The position numbers were made by a program, and so were the translations under genes. Under the pieces are notes generated by a model, which was not told where the DNA came from, did no database searches, and worked only from the letters and a program-made list of their open reading frames with translations. Below, in pieces: positions 6,537-6,804 of a stretch of DNA of 6,804 nt (positions within the stretch are counted from its first letter, which is position 1; every line of letters starts with the position of its first letter). The stretch lies in contig URIE01000091.1 in assembly GCA_900547805.1 (NCBI GenBank), positions 1 through 6,804 on the forward strand, in the 5' to 3' direction. The DNA is from an uncultured Collinsella sp. (GTDB lineage: Bacteria; Actinomycetota; Coriobacteriia; Coriobacteriales; Coriobacteriaceae).

Positions 6537-6628
6537 TTTGGGACATGCCTAGAAAACTACCTTTAGGCGACCTCCGTACACCGTCGGTGCCAGTAAAGTT
6601 TGGGGCAGATCGTTAGGCATGTCCCAAA
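6537..6628. repeat. 92-bp inverted-repeat element upstream of the operon
   Basis: Perfect 15-bp arms TTTGGGACATGCCTA (6537-6551) and TAGGCATGTCCCAAA (6614-6628) enclose a 62-nt centre without coding content. The centre holds a small dyad CACCGtCGGTG (6579-6589). There is no T run after either arm, so an ordinary intrinsic terminator is unlikely. A short non-autonomous repeat or a regulatory palindrome upstream of the regulator are both possible. No target duplication is evident. Confidence 0.55.
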
Positions 6629-6804
6629 GCCTACTCAGAGGCACTTTACCCTGCTAAAGCTGGCATAACAGCTAGAGTGAACGTCGTACAAAGGCAAGGA
6701 AAAATACCAAACAAATCGGTGAACGGTAGTTGTTCGCGCTCGCATTTCCTGCGGATTTGTTAAAAACGCCCTAATGGTATAAAAAAATAAACATATAACA
6801 GCCC
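6629..6804. other. Gene-free right edge with several short hairpins
   Basis: I find no gene here. Short inverted repeats include CTTTA/TAAAG (6644-6648 and 6655-6659), AGCTG/CAGCT (6658-6662 and 6669-6673), GTGAAC/GTTCGC (6719-6724 and 6732-6737, one G:T) and AACAAATC/GATTTGTT (6710-6717 and 6754-6761). GTAAAGT at 6593-6599 also pairs with ACTTTAC at 6643-6649, linking this stretch to the repeat element beside it. On the minus strand the 8-bp stem is followed by a TTTGGTATTTTT tract, which could be a poor terminator for a gene beyond the window. Confidence 0.35.
6757..6783 (+). promoter_or_regulatory. Possible promoter directed out of the window
   Basis: TTGTTA (6757-6762) and TATAAA (6778-6783) read as -35 and -10 boxes on the plus strand, but the 15-bp spacing is short. 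Shifting the first box to TTTGTT (6756-6761) gives 16 bp with a poorer match. It would drive a divergent gene beyond the right edge. The very A+T-rich sequence makes chance matches likely. Confidence 0.25.

Overview
The window has high G+C genes with intergenic gaps of visibly lower G+C. It looks like a chromosomal segment of an actinomycetote, most likely a gut Coriobacteriia of the Collinsella type. That assignment rests on overall sequence style and repeat content that I recognise only loosely; no rRNA or marker gene is present to settle it. All four convincing genes lie on the minus strand, so the window is best read from right to left.

Right end (about 6464-6804): a gene-free stretch. 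It holds an inverted-repeat element (6537-6628), small hairpins and a possible promoter pointing out of the window. A 12-bp stem (arms 6458-6469 and 6489-6500) covers the start codon of the first gene.

Operon (6463 to 1795): a MarR-family regulator is followed by two half-size ABC exporter subunits of 788 and 618 residues. The regulator and first subunit overlap by 4 bp (GTGA), and the two subunits overlap by 1 bp (TAATG). The 788-residue subunit carries the degenerate ATP site residues (Asp for the catalytic Glu, Gln for the switch His). The 618-residue subunit has intact catalytic residues but an altered signature (LSQGQ). Together they fit one heterodimeric exporter of the TM287/288, LmrCD and BmrCD kind, with one active and one degenerate ATP site. 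The 788-residue subunit also has an insertion of about 215 residues between its first two membrane helices, part of it Met-rich. A strong intrinsic terminator at 1729-1768 ends the operon. The likely logic is an exporter controlled by the MarR protein; the substrate cannot be read from sequence.

Gap 1229-1794: besides that terminator it holds a 238-bp, A+T-richer element bounded by a 31-bp perfect inverted repeat (1440-1470 and 1639-1669), which looks like a non-autonomous mobile element. A good promoter (TTGCAC-17-GATAAT) then serves the next gene.

Left gene (1228 to 197): a class I (AroFGH-type) DAHP synthase, the entry enzyme of the shikimate pathway, standing alone with its own promoter. 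A 12-bp hairpin begins at the last base of its stop codon. The left end (about 38-120) contains three copies of a roughly 25-bp motif, one inverted and two in tandem, resembling a REP-type palindromic element.

I see no clearly new multi-gene system. The most unusual items are the three different repeat elements, one in each gene-free gap, the start-codon hairpin of the regulator, and the large extracytoplasmic insertion in the degenerate exporter subunit.
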